A stretch of 63,591 nt of DNA from Oxalobacteraceae bacterium (GCA_947466695.1 CANIFC010000002.1:1-63591); one strand, 5' to 3'. Numbered from the stretch's first letter, positions 28,445-37,634 are shown. Numbers and translations are program-made. Notes: generated by a model not told the origin, from the letters alone.

Positions 28445-28566
28445 CTGACACCAAAAAATCAGATACAGGATGGCGTCAGTGCGACGCTATCGCTGCCGGT
28501 TGCGCTTCAAAATGTGACCGGAAACTCACTAACCGCGCTGGCGCCAGTCACCAGTGACATTGGTCT

Positions 28567-29490
28567 CTAACGTGTACTTATTAATAATTCATCTTCTATT
28601 TTGGCAACGCCCGCCCTGACCAGTTCTCCAGTCAGTTGCATGATCAGGAGATCAACCGGCGTATCGAGTTGCTCTGCGGCGGCGCTCATGAGACGACTGG
28701 TACTGATCTGTCGGTCAATATCTTGCATGGACAGTTGCTGCGAGTCGAGCAGCGAGAAGGCAATCAGTACTTTCAACGCATTCCGCGCGTTTCTGCCGCT
28801 ATCGGCCGACAGGTAATCGAGCCGGCTTCGCGCCCGCTCCAGCGCAGCGCTGACCTTGGTGAAAGGTGCGCCATGTCCGGGAATCACCAGGCGCACGTCG
28901 AGCTCGCTGATTAACTGCAGCACCGCGGCTTGCTCGGCAAAACCCGATTCGCCTTCCAGTTCAGGAAAAATAACGCCAAAACCATGTTCCCACAAAGCGT
29001 CGGCAGAGATCAGGATGGCCTCACTGGGGCAGTACAGAATCATCGAATGCGGGTCATGTCCGGGTGCCGCCATAACCTGCCAAGCCAGGCCAGCGAGCAT
29101 GAGTTGATCTCCCGGGGCGATACAGCCATCATAAGAGAAGCGTTCACATTGCTGACCCGTCGCCTTATAGGTGAGCACTTGCTCATCCCAAGCCGCAACA
29201 GCAGCCGCGTCGGCTACCGGAATCAGGGTACGACAGCCGTACGTTTTTTGTAGCAAGGCATTCCCGCCACAATGGTCTGAATGTAAATGGGTATTGATCA
29301 GGGTGTCGAGCGAGCGACCCGTGAGCGCATGTTGCACTAAAGCCAAAGTCTGTTCTGCATGCGTCATGTAGCCGCTGTCAACTAACACGGCACACTCTTC
29401 ATCGAGCAACAGTATATTGTTCGACGAGAGCCAGCCACGTTCAAAGACATGAATGCCTGCAGGTAACACAATTGCCTGATCCGATGTCAT
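28567..29490 (-). CDS. Metallo-beta-lactamase-fold hydrolase
   Basis: 307 residues from ATG 29490, which has GGAG 6 bases upstream; the frame reaches 29613 but that would overlap the DUF1289 gene. Metal-binding motifs: THLHSDHCGG (HxHxDH), the third His in APGHDPHSMILY, Asp in ISADALWEHG and the last His in VIPGHGAPF. This is the glyoxalase II/RNase Z-like hydrolase superfamily; the substrate is unknown. The C-terminal 80 residues are helical with no named domain. Third gene of a small operon after YbaK-like and DUF1289. Confidence 0.9.
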   Translation of the reverse strand: MTSDQAIVLPAGIHVFERGWLSSNNILLLDEECAVLVDSGYMTHAEQTLALVQHALTGRSLDTLINTHLHSDHCGGNALLQKTYGCRTLIPVADAAAVAAWDEQVLTYKATGQQCERFSYDGCIAPGDQLMLAGLAWQVMAAPGHDPHSMILYCPSEAILISADALWEHGFGVIFPELEGESGFAEQAAVLQLISELDVRLVIPGHGAPFTKVSAALERARSRLDYLSADSGRNARNALKVLIAFSLLDSQQLSMQDIDRQISTSRLMSAAAEQLDTPVDLLIMQLTGELVRAGVAKIEDELLISTR

Positions 29491-29551
29491 GTCTTGCTCC
29501 GGTTCGGTGAATTTGACCGGGCCTGAAGTCTGGCCTGGAGATCGAGCGTAT

Positions 29552-29776
29552 TTACGGCGCGCTGGCAAACAGGCGATGCCGGATCTGTCGCCAGACAATC
29601 CGCTTGCTGTCATTACTGGCGGTACTCCAGCCTGTCAGTTCGTCTATCGTGCGAAAACATCCGGAACACCATTGGCGCTGCGTATCGATTTGACAGATAC
29701 CAATACAGGGCGAAGGCACATCGGCCCCCTTGGCGGAAGTCGGGTCATCCGGATCATAATCAAACAAGATACTCAT
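29552..29776 (-). CDS. DUF1289 small Cys-rich protein
   Basis: 74 residues with the DUF1289 signature SPCIGICQIDTQRQWCSGCF followed by RTIDELTGW. Four Cys (two CxxxC-type pairs) suggest a metal or iron-sulfur site; the function of the family is not known. Its start overlaps the YbaK-like stop by 4 bp and the metallo-beta-lactamase-fold gene begins 61 bp after its stop, the usual operon arrangement in betaproteobacteria. Confidence 0.9.
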   Translation of the reverse strand: MSILFDYDPDDPTSAKGADVPSPCIGICQIDTQRQWCSGCFRTIDELTGWSTASNDSKRIVWRQIRHRLFASAP

Positions 29777-30282
29777 ACGCCTGCTTTCACGTCAGTCATT
29801 TCAGCCACATCGGCAACCGGGGCGGCAGTCATTGCCTGTAATTGTGCCGGGCTCAGGCTAAACACGGCGCGGGGGTGACCGGCAGCCGCCCAGACAGCGC
29901 AATATTGCATTAAATCCTGATCGATGAGCATGGCAGATTTTTCGCTGTGTCCGACCGGGCTCACGCCTCCGATGGCATAGCCAGTTTTTTCCCTGACGAA
30001 TTTGGCATCGGCTCTACCGAGAGCACCGACCAGGGCCGCAACTTTTTTTTCATCAACGCGGTTGATGCCGCTTGTCACCACCATCACGGCAGCGTTATCA
30101 GAAAGGCGACGAAACACAATGGACTTGGCAATTTCGCCAATGCTGCAGCCTAAACCTGCAGCCGCTTCTGCTGAAGTCTTGCCCGATTCTGGCAGCATGA
30201 CAATGCCGGACTGATGTCCCATGGCGCGTAACAAATCCGCAACGCGCTGCACACTTTCAGGAAAGGTTTGATCGGTAGTCAT
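29773..30282 (-). CDS. YbaK/ProX-type aminoacyl-tRNA deacylase
   Basis: 169 residues from ATG 30282 (a GTG at 30285 is an alternative). The YbaK fold is marked by GCSIGEIAKSIVFR, the conserved Lys in that helix, TSGINRVDEKKVAAL, TGYAIGGVSPVGH and the C-terminal HPRAVFSLSPAQL. These enzymes hydrolyse mischarged aminoacyl-tRNAs (for example Cys-tRNAPro). First gene of the three-gene operon with DUF1289 and the metallo-beta-lactamase-fold hydrolase. Confidence 0.92.
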   Translation of the reverse strand: MTTDQTFPESVQRVADLLRAMGHQSGIVMLPESGKTSAEAAAGLGCSIGEIAKSIVFRRLSDNAAVMVVTSGINRVDEKKVAALVGALGRADAKFVREKTGYAIGGVSPVGHSEKSAMLIDQDLMQYCAVWAAAGHPRAVFSLSPAQLQAMTAAPVADVAEMTDVKAGV

Positions 30283-30360
30283 CACAAGAGATAAAAAAAG
30301 AATAGCTTCAGTTATAACATACCGGGAAATCTGCTGCTCACCAGCGGAGTATTTTTATCA

Positions 30361-30705
30361 CTAAACCGCTAGCGCAATCCGCCCACCCCAGCTTTTCAGC
30401 AAGAGATGATGCTGAGGCGGAACCTCGAAATACTTCATTCCGGCGCGGTATTCACCCGCACTGAGCAAGGCATACTGGCAAGTCGCCTTGCAAATTATTT
30501 GCGTACGCAGCGACGCATCGTGCTGGTCTGGCACTTCCATCATCAGTTGGTAGACTTGGCCATCTCTTAACAAATGCGCGCACTGCAGCTGCAGGCTGCT
30601 GCCAGAAAATTTAATCACTTTTGCCGCCACAATATTACCCGCCTCGATGAGGACGGCAGCACGCCAGGAAACAACCAATTGTTGGTTAATACGACTCTCA
30701 CTCAT
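30361..30705 (-). CDS. Small PilZ-like protein
   Basis: 114 residues, MSESRINQQLVVSWRAAVLI at the start and a beta-rich middle (GNIVAAKVIKFSGSSLQLQC) ending EYRAGMKYFEVPPQHHLLLK. The layout resembles PilZ domains, which bind cyclic di-GMP, but the canonical RxxxR and D/NxSxxG motifs are weak or missing (FSGSSL stands at the second site). It may therefore not bind the nucleotide. It stands alone between the YbaK operon and a flavoprotein gene on the same strand. Confidence 0.6.
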   Translation of the reverse strand: MSESRINQQLVVSWRAAVLIEAGNIVAAKVIKFSGSSLQLQCAHLLRDGQVYQLMMEVPDQHDASLRTQIICKATCQYALLSAGEYRAGMKYFEVPPQHHLLLKSWGGRIALAV

Positions 30706-30771
30706 GGAAAGGAAACGCAGCCGCTAAAAACTGGCGTGCAGTAAATTGCTATACGGTAAAATGCTATTGTA

Positions 30772-32040
30772 TCAATTTTGATCAATACTAACTTGGCTGG
30801 ATGGATTGTGATGTTTTTTCACCCATTCCGCTGCCCCAAGACCGGCCTGTCGACCTCCGGCAAAACAACCCGTCAGCAGATAGCCACCGGTAGGAGCTTC
30901 CCAATCGAGCATTTCGCCGGCGCAAAATACGCCCGGCATCTGGCGCAGCATCAGGTGCTCATCAACAACCTCAAAACGCACTCCGCCAGCGCTGCTGATC
31001 GCTTCATCGATTGGCCTTGGCGCATGTAAACGCAATGGCAAGGCCTTGATTGCCGCAGCCAGAAGCTGTGGCTGGTGAAAATAGTCTGGCGGCAGACATT
31101 CATGCAACAAGGCAGTTTTCAGGCTGTCCAGCCCTAGCCTGCTTTTCAGGTGACTCGAGAGCGAACGCGATCCCCGTGGGTGCATGACTTCTGCCCGTAC
31201 CCGCTCCGCGCTCTTGCCCGGAACCAGATCAAGATGCAACAACGCCGTTCCGTCCCGGCCGATATGCTCGCGCAGGTAAGCCGATAAAGCGTAAATCAGG
31301 CTGCCTTCAACGCCGCCTTCCGTAATGACAAACTGCCCTTGCCTCGATACAGTGACGCCGTGCAGGTCTGGCGACTGCGCAATCACGGAGGTCATCGGCT
31401 GACCGGCAAAACGCTCGCGGAAATACGCCGACCAGGGCACGTCAAAACCACAATTGGCGGGCTGCAAGGCGGCCACGTCTATCCCTTTGTCCTGTAACAG
31501 ACGGACCCATGCGCCATCCGACCCCAGCCGGCCCCAACTGCCACCACCCAAGGCGAGCACGACCGTATCGGCCCTGACCAGAACTTCACCTGCCGGGGTC
31601 ATGAAGCGCAGATGCCCATCTTGCCAGCCCAGCCAGCGATGGCGCATGTAAAAATCCACGCCCGAACCACGCAGGCGATGCAGCCAGGCGCGCAACAAGG
31701 GCGCCGCTTTCATATCGACAGGAAACACCCGGCCCGAACTCCCGACAAAAGTGGCAACACCCAAATCCGCCGCCCAGGCGCGTAACGCCGCTGCATCGAA
31801 TTGAGTAATCAAGGGCGTAAGTTGCGGCTGGCGTTCGCCGTAGCGCGTCAGGAAAGTATCGGCCGGCTCGGAATGCGTCAAATTCATGCCGCCTTTACCG
31901 GCGAGCAGAAATTTGCGTCCAACCGAGGGCATGGCATCATACAGATCCACTTTCCAGCCGGCATTGGCGATCGTTTCTGCCGCCATCAATCCAGCCGGTC
32001 CGCCGCCGATCACCACTACCTTGCACTGCGCTGTTTGCAT
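30772..32040 (-). CDS. NAD(P)/FAD-dependent oxidoreductase (HI0933/BaiN-like, TIGR03862)
   Basis: 422 residues. N-terminal dinucleotide site VVVIGGGPAGLMAAETIANAG, then RKFLLAGKGGMNLTHSE, SSGRVFPVDMKAAPLLRAWL, VLALGGGSWGRLGSDG, and the C-terminal FAD segment FCAGEMLDWEAPTGGYLLTG. This is the HI0933-like flavoprotein family; the TIGR03862 branch has no established substrate. Start ATG 32040. It is the first gene on this strand after a 260-bp gap and divergent from the lipoprotein at 32303. Confidence 0.93.
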   Translation of the reverse strand: MQTAQCKVVVIGGGPAGLMAAETIANAGWKVDLYDAMPSVGRKFLLAGKGGMNLTHSEPADTFLTRYGERQPQLTPLITQFDAAALRAWAADLGVATFVGSSGRVFPVDMKAAPLLRAWLHRLRGSGVDFYMRHRWLGWQDGHLRFMTPAGEVLVRADTVVLALGGGSWGRLGSDGAWVRLLQDKGIDVAALQPANCGFDVPWSAYFRERFAGQPMTSVIAQSPDLHGVTVSRQGQFVITEGGVEGSLIYALSAYLREHIGRDGTALLHLDLVPGKSAERVRAEVMHPRGSRSLSSHLKSRLGLDSLKTALLHECLPPDYFHQPQLLAAAIKALPLRLHAPRPIDEAISSAGGVRFEVVDEHLMLRQMPGVFCAGEMLDWEAPTGGYLLTGCFAGGRQAGLGAAEWVKKHHNPSSQVSIDQN

Positions 32041-32302
32041 TTCTTATTCCAGGCCAATTAATAGCCGCCATTGTAAGCGCTTAACATTCTTGGTCGCGGG
32101 TCTAAATTTATGCCAGACAAGTTCACACCGATTGCACTCATTACAAGATCTACGCGGATCAGCGGCAGAACGGTCTCAGGTCCAAGTCACAGGAAAAACC
32201 AAAAATCAGGTCACAGGCCAGACGCAACATTGACAGATCTCAATTTCAATGTTTATTTTGCACCTAAAGTAGAAAGATGAATTCTCTCCATGCGAGCCAG
32301 CC

Positions 32303-32881
32303 ATGTTTTTCTCTCTTTCAAGAGCCAGTATTTTTTTTCTGATTATTGCGACATGCTTGCTATCTGCTTGCAGTTCGCTGCTACCGCGCTCGTCACAAAA
32401 AATCGACCTGCCGTGGCGTAGCTATGAAGAGGCACAGCAAGCATTTGCCAGCATCACGCCAGAGAAAACGACGCTGGCAGACTTGCATACCATGGGGATA
32501 CGCCCTGATTACACGCCGAACGTCTTGCTGCTCAATAACTCGGACGTCATCCGTCGGCTGGGAATCTCATCGAATCTGGACGTCCAGTTTTTGTCCCCTC
32601 AGGTACAACGCTGCATTGCCGCGCATGAAAGTTGCCGCGCTTATGAAATTGAGCAAAAACATCTGGACCATCACCGCCATGGCAATTTCTGGATCGACTT
32701 CCTGAATTTTCGTCGTCAGACCACTATTTCCGGCTGGCAATTCAGCGCCTTGTTCATCATGCAAGATGATTTGGTCGTGTATAAATTATGGACTGGCAAG
32801 CCGAACATCTTGCAAGAGGACGAAGAACGGACGCCACTCGGGCCGCTACAGGGATTGGGCGCACGCCAGTGGTTTCGCTAA
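32303..32881 (+). CDS. Predicted lipoprotein of unknown function
   Basis: 192 residues with a lipoprotein signal peptide (lipobox LLSAC, Cys near residue 23). The mature part has SYEEAQQAFASITPEKTTLADL and PNVLLLNNSDVIRRL, and a central YEIEQKHLDHHRHGNFWID. I do not recognise a named domain. The TLADL-x-MGI segment resembles the SmpA/OmlA-like 'TKADVxALLG' theme only loosely. It is monocistronic and convergent with the binding-protein gene 75 bp downstream. Confidence 0.8.
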   Translation: MFFSLSRASIFFLIIATCLLSACSSLLPRSSQKIDLPWRSYEEAQQAFASITPEKTTLADLHTMGIRPDYTPNVLLLNNSDVIRRLGISSNLDVQFLSPQVQRCIAAHESCRAYEIEQKHLDHHRHGNFWIDFLNFRRQTTISGWQFSALFIMQDDLVVYKLWTGKPNILQEDEERTPLGPLQGLGARQWFR

Positions 32882-32956
32882 GGACTTATTTATTTCATTC
32901 ATCAAAATTGACCGGCTTGTTGCGTAATAACCGTTGCGTAACAGGCCAGCAATTGG

Positions 32957-34063
32957 CTATTTCACCCAAATTTTTTCATATCGGCTGCGAAAATCGTTAC
33001 TGGGATCAAAGCTATTCTTCGGTCCGCCATCGTAGGCAATATTTTGATTGGTGACCAGATGAACCTGGGTCACGTAACCGCTGTCAGGCACCCCGGAAAA
33101 CGCCCGGTTCATTTCATCTACCAGCTGCCAGCCATGCAGAGACAGAGGTTCAGGTACGGTTCCGATCTGCAAGCTATTATTTCTGATCCTTTTATAAGCC
33201 GTGGCAGAACCGTCTCCGGCAGACAATGCCCGTATCTTGTTCTGAGCAATCAGCGAGGCAATCTCCGGCTTTTCCATTAAATCAAAGTAGATATCATTAA
33301 TGCCGATGACATGGGTCCATTTTGATCCGTGTCGCTTGGCCAAAGACTCTATCACCTGAGGCATTTTTTTATAAACCTCGGCAACCGGGACATCTTCAAC
33401 GCTGAGCAGGCGGCAGCTTTCACACTGCTTGATGACTTCAACGATCGCGTTGGATTTAGCCGTGGAGTAAGGATTGGACGAGTCGGTCAAGACGACAATC
33501 CCGGCCCGGCTAGTGGACTCGACGACGCCATATAAAGCAGCGATCTGGGCCGCATCTCTAGGGTTACTTGTCACATTGGTGAAAAGTCCGTTAACAGGGC
33601 CGGACTTGACGCTGGCATGCCAGCCAACGACCGGCACTTTCGCCAACGCCGCCGCCGCCAGACCCTTGGCCTGACTCGTTGCATCAACGCCTGCCAGCAC
33701 GATGCCGTCAGGTTTCATCTCCAGCGCCTGACTGACAATGGCAGCACCCTGGTTGCATCTGCCACGACAATCAATAAACAATATTTCCCAGCCGGCACCG
33801 GCAGTGGCTTCCTTGATACCGTTGAAAATACCGTAGACGCCAGAATCACTCATATCAGAGGCGATGTAGACCAATTTTTTACTTTTTTGTAATTTTGGTC
33901 CGTCAACCGGGCCGTCCCAGCGGGATTTAATGGAAGCGGCCTTGGCGACCTTGGCGTTAGCGCGTCCCATGAACTGAATCGCATTTTCCTGGGCGATCGC
34001 GCCGAGAGTGAAACAAAACAAAAACAATAATACTGTCAGGTGTTTACCTTGGATAGCACTCAT
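32957..34063 (-). CDS. Periplasmic substrate-binding protein (RbsB-like), orphan
   Basis: 368 residues. A signal peptide ends near residue 24 (FTLGAIAQ). A type 1 periplasmic binding protein follows: KLVYIASDMSDSGVYGIFNG, ALEMKPDGIVLAGVDATSQA, TNVTSNPRDAAQIAALYGV and HVIGINDIYFDLM. This is the sugar-binding group of ABC importers, but no permease or ATPase gene is adjacent, so it may serve a sensor or a distant transporter. Start ATG 34063; the upstream 460 bp is AT-rich. The ligand cannot be deduced. Confidence 0.88.
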   Translation of the reverse strand: MSAIQGKHLTVLLFLFCFTLGAIAQENAIQFMGRANAKVAKAASIKSRWDGPVDGPKLQKSKKLVYIASDMSDSGVYGIFNGIKEATAGAGWEILFIDCRGRCNQGAAIVSQALEMKPDGIVLAGVDATSQAKGLAAAALAKVPVVGWHASVKSGPVNGLFTNVTSNPRDAAQIAALYGVVESTSRAGIVVLTDSSNPYSTAKSNAIVEVIKQCESCRLLSVEDVPVAEVYKKMPQVIESLAKRHGSKWTHVIGINDIYFDLMEKPEIASLIAQNKIRALSAGDGSATAYKRIRNNSLQIGTVPEPLSLHGWQLVDEMNRAFSGVPDSGYVTQVHLVTNQNIAYDGGPKNSFDPSNDFRSRYEKIWVK

Positions 34064-34525
34064 AATTCCAGTTCAGTAGAGGTGAAAAAATCGGCATACC
34101 CGAAAAAATACGGCAAAGCTAGGCGTAAAGAGAGAAATTTCTTGCAATTTAAGAATGATTATCACAGAAAAATACTTTACGTAAAAGAAAGTTTCATCAA
34201 TGCTATCTTTTTGCTAGTCATGAGTAAATTGAATTCATACAATTTTCTATTTAACACTATAAAGTATTGCAATTGTTGTAATTTTCCAACGCGCTGACCC
34301 TATTTTTACGGTCTATTTTGGTAGCGCTGGGGAGAAATCGTCAGCGTATGCTTCTCACTGAGCGCCGTGCAACCGCTTGGTCAATGTAGCAAAATAACAA
34401 GTTTCGATAGGGGTGTATAAAAAAAAGACCCGCGTCCAGTCCGGTCAGTGTGAGGACCAGAGCCGGCAAAGGGGGGAACGGCGTATGCCCGAAAGTCCTA
34501 CGCAGCGACAAGCACCGGCATTGGC
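34064..34525. other. Intergenic region between binding-protein and diguanylate cyclase genes
   Basis: No gene supported. The left part is AT-rich and should hold the promoter of the binding-protein gene. Around 34425-34445 a weak GACC/GGTC stem borders a run of eight A (T on the minus strand), which could end transcription of the diguanylate cyclase gene. Confidence 0.5.
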
Positions 34526-36163
34526 TCAGAGAGCTGCAATGCGGTTGCGACCCGCCTTTTTTGCCTGGTATAAGGCAGTGTCAGCACGGCTCATCATGCT
34601 GAGAAGATCGTCGTCCTGCCTGACGTCACTGACACCAAAACTGGCCGTGATATGCAAGCCAGGTGCAATAGAACTCCAGTTGTAGAGTTCAATCGCCGAG
34701 CGGATACGCTCGCACGCCTCAAGCGAGCGGGCACCGCTGGTATGGTCGAGCACCAGGGCAAATTCCTCGCCACCGATACGCGCAGCCAGATCTCCGGCGC
34801 GCAGGCAGGTCCGGATCAATTGACCAAACTGCCTTAATACCTCATCACCGGTCAGGTGTGAAAACGTATCATTAACCTGTTTAAAATGGTCGATATCGAG
34901 CAAGGCAAAAGTAAGGCCACCCGCTGCGCTGGCCTGATTATGCAGCAGATGCTCTTGCAAGGCGCGCCGGTTTGCCAGTCCCGTAAGACTGTCTTCGCGT
35001 ACCTCGACATTGAGGTTGCGATTATGGTTTTCCAGCTGATTCGCCCGGCTCTTATGCGACTCGCTTTCTTTCTGCACTTTTTCCAAATCAAGTTTTGCCG
35101 CAAAAATTTGTGCACTGATTTGCGCCCGCTGATCATGTGACTTTAGCGTAACCTGATGAAATTCTTTATAGGTTGCCAAGGCAGATGTGATGTCGCCTGC
35201 CGCTTCATAGGCGATGGACAAGGTCTTCAAAATATCGGACAGATGGGGATAGTTTCCTATCTTCAGTGCCAGGTCACGTGCCCGGCTCAAGCGCACAATC
35301 GCCGGATCAGCCCGCTTGAGGCATAATTCCAAGGCACCAAGACGTACCTGGATATCCAATTCTTCCTTGATAAAACCATGTCCCGCCAGCTTGGACATAC
35401 CCACTTCCAGCTCATCGAGTGCCACCGCATAAAGCCCGCGGTCTTCCATTGCATGCGCCAGCGTCTCGATCGCCAGCAATTGATACCTGAATGATCCGCA
35501 TTCTTCCGCCAGCGCGAGTGCCTGCCGGCCGAAAAAAATCGCTTCATCCAATATCTGCACATCATCAATCTGTCGATTTTCTTTCGCGTGCTCATAAGAA
35601 CTGGTCAGTGCATCGGCCCAATTATTCAATACCCGGGCCAGACCCATCGTATCGGAGTGCGTGCGGCAAAGCTCGGCCGCTTCCGCATAAATCATGACGC
35701 AGCGCTCGAACTGCTGCGTGACGGCAAACGCCAGTCCCAGCGTCATCAATATCTGGGCAAACAAGTGCGGATCATGCAGCTTCCGGCCAAGTTCAAGGGC
35801 TTTTTCACAGTATTGCAAGGCACTATGGGTATCGCCAAAAGTAATGAACGCCCTGGCAAGGCCATGAAATATACCTGTTTTCAAGACCAGATCTTGACAT
35901 TTTTCGGCATACTCAAGTGCGCTCTCAAAATCCTTGATTGCACCCGGGTCGTAAAGAACAACCCGGCAATTACCTAATTTACAGTACAAGTCACCTAAAA
36001 AAGCGGCATCGGCATGCTCACCGGCCTGTTCGATGAGCTCGAGCAGCATTTCACAGGCTTCGGCGGGTTGGCTGTCGATTAAGGCATTGACCTCAATGAG
36101 AGAAACGCCAGCTTGCCATTCGCGATTCAAGGCCGTTACTAGCTGTTTAGACAAATCGAACAC
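34526..36163 (-). CDS. TPR-GGDEF diguanylate cyclase
   Basis: 545 residues. About residues 40-345 are tetratricopeptide-like helical repeats (for example AFITFGDTHSALQYCEKALELG and AYEAAGDITSALATYKEFH). A coiled coil (345-385) leads into a GGDEF domain starting EDSLTGLANRRALQEHL, with LLDIDHFKQVNDTFSH, the active-site GGEEF in ARIGGEEFALVL and the inhibitory RxxD (RAGD) five residues before it. It should make cyclic di-GMP in the cytoplasm with product feedback, and the repeats would take input from a protein partner. No membrane helix. Cyclic di-GMP often controls exopolysaccharide loci, but a link with the xrtA locus is speculation. Confidence 0.95.
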   Translation of the reverse strand: MFDLSKQLVTALNREWQAGVSLIEVNALIDSQPAEACEMLLELIEQAGEHADAAFLGDLYCKLGNCRVVLYDPGAIKDFESALEYAEKCQDLVLKTGIFHGLARAFITFGDTHSALQYCEKALELGRKLHDPHLFAQILMTLGLAFAVTQQFERCVMIYAEAAELCRTHSDTMGLARVLNNWADALTSSYEHAKENRQIDDVQILDEAIFFGRQALALAEECGSFRYQLLAIETLAHAMEDRGLYAVALDELEVGMSKLAGHGFIKEELDIQVRLGALELCLKRADPAIVRLSRARDLALKIGNYPHLSDILKTLSIAYEAAGDITSALATYKEFHQVTLKSHDQRAQISAQIFAAKLDLEKVQKESESHKSRANQLENHNRNLNVEVREDSLTGLANRRALQEHLLHNQASAAGGLTFALLDIDHFKQVNDTFSHLTGDEVLRQFGQLIRTCLRAGDLAARIGGEEFALVLDHTSGARSLEACERIRSAIELYNWSSIAPGLHITASFGVSDVRQDDDLLSMMSRADTALYQAKKAGRNRIAAL

Positions 36164-36317
36164 CCCGTCTGGTAAATTTAAAAAATACTGACAATTGACT
36201 TTTATCCCGTTTGACCATCAAGGCGTCATTGGCACCGCACTGGCTGCGTTATCCTGCAAAACCAATACTGCAAACCCGTCAAGAAAGTAGTCACTGATTA
36301 ACACTATGCCTCCTCAC

Positions 36318-36812
36318 TTAACGGCTGGCATCATAGGTCCGTAACCACGTCAGCTGCAAGATTCTGGCCCGGGAACTGGCGCGGTTTCTTGGCATGCCTA
36401 GTTCCTTCACTACCGCAGCTCTGGCAACAGACCAGCCAATCTCCTGTTCATGATTGATGATATCGCATAAATCCATCAATTTAAAACGTGGCTGGACTCC
36501 TGCAATCGTAAAAATACGTGCCATCCAGATGTAGTCCTGATGCCGGAATTGAGAAAATACAGTACGCCCATTCAAGAAAAAATTGAGTTGTTCGGCAATA
36601 TAAAGAATCGGTTTGCCCCTCTCGACAAGAGTCTCACGACGAATGGCATGCCGCTTTGCCATCTCTGCATCCCATTGATCCCAACCGGCTTCTGGCTGGA
36701 TCAAGGAACACCATCCTTCACCGTGACGGCCAGAAAATCCCACTTCAATGGGATAACTGGCACTGCCGAAACCAGAACCTTGGAAATCAATAATGATCGG
36801 TACAGTCATCAT
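36318..36812 (-). CDS. DnaQ-like 3'-5' exonuclease fold protein, probably catalytically degenerate
   Basis: 164 residues from ATG 36812, with GGAG 6 bases upstream. The start IIIDFQGSGFGSASYPIEVG closely follows the RNase H-fold exonuclease motif DxEASG...SYPIEVG, but the second acidic residue is Gln (DFQ). Later positions also differ: the usual acidic residue before the helix is missing in VFSQFRHQDYIWMARIF (one Asp remains), and the usual HRALxDA is RASSRARI. It therefore looks like a non-catalytic member, perhaps a nucleic-acid-binding protein. It is alone, 155 bp upstream of the diguanylate cyclase gene on the same strand. Confidence 0.6.
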   Translation of the reverse strand: MMTVPIIIDFQGSGFGSASYPIEVGFSGRHGEGWCSLIQPEAGWDQWDAEMAKRHAIRRETLVERGKPILYIAEQLNFFLNGRTVFSQFRHQDYIWMARIFTIAGVQPRFKLMDLCDIINHEQEIGWSVARAAVVKELGMPRNRASSRARILQLTWLRTYDASR

Positions 36813-37175
36813 CTGAAGCTCCAGAGCGATGGGTTAGGCCTCAATTCGCGCATTGGGTTCCGGACCCGGGAATCCTTGAATCATCATTGCTACCCAAGTG
36901 CCCTTCACAAAAACCTGCGCTTACTGAGAACATCGAAAAACACATCATTCGCCAAGGCATCAAAAAATCAAAGATTGCCGGCTCTGCATCATTTCACCAG
37001 ATAGCCATCCGGACACCCACATGAGACACCATCCGACCCCCAGATTTTTTTGCGGTATGGGGCACGTTAAGGCTACGCGTCTCACTGCCCCACTACCTCA
37101 CTGCCCCACTACCCGCTCGCTGGCACTGCCATACTCAGGGGTAAAAAATGCGCTATATCTAAAGAGACAGCAAAA
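36813..37175. other. Intergenic region with a 16-bp tandem duplication
   Basis: No gene supported. It contains CTCACTGCCCCACTAC twice without a gap at 37081-37112. The rest shows no hairpin or coding signal that I can support. Confidence 0.6.
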
Positions 37176-37634
37176 TCATCTGAGCTTTTCTACCAGCACA
37201 GTCGCCCGCACCAGTTCGGCTGCGGCCGGACCCTCTTTGTTTGGGCCTGGCTCCAGTGATTTCAGGCTAAATTGAAAAGAGCCATAGGATGCCTGAGACG
37301 GAAAATTGATCGGAGCGGAAGTCCCGATTTTCAGGGATTGCGCAGGAGACCCTGATTGAAAAACAAGCAAAGTGGCAGTTGCCTGACCCGCCCAGACGCA
37401 CTGCACGTCAGGAGGACAACGGGAATCATTGACATCGACCAGTTGTATCGTCAGCGCTTCCTCCCGGATCTGGGCAGTTTGTCCTATCCCCAGCGATACC
37501 AGATAGGAACCGGCGGAGCCTACGACAGATACAGAAGGAGCACTATCCGGTACTTTGGTACTGCTGACACTACTACCGCTGCTGGCGCAGCCGATCATTG
37601 CGGCACAAAGAAACAAGGGAGAAATTTTTAACAT
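37176..37634 (-). CDS. Predicted lipoprotein with Cys pair
   Basis: 152 residues. Lipobox MIGC (Cys near residue 16), a Ser-rich linker, then a beta-rich domain with LTIQLVDVNDSRCPPDVQC followed by VWAGQATATLLV and a C-terminal FSLKSLEPGP...RATVLVEKL. The SRCPxDVxCVWAG segment is a recurring motif in small bacterial lipoproteins of unknown role; the two Cys could form a disulfide. Monocistronic. Confidence 0.8.
   Translation of the reverse strand: MLKISPLFLCAAMIGCASSGSSVSSTKVPDSAPSVSVVGSAGSYLVSLGIGQTAQIREEALTIQLVDVNDSRCPPDVQCVWAGQATATLLVFQSGSPAQSLKIGTSAPINFPSQASYGSFQFSLKSLEPGPNKEGPAAAELVRATVLVEKLR

Noticed and set aside
33080-33180. VPEP motif suggesting a PEP-CTERM signal
   Set aside because: It is in the middle of the binding protein (GTVPEPLSLHGW), not followed by a membrane helix and basic residues at the C-terminus.
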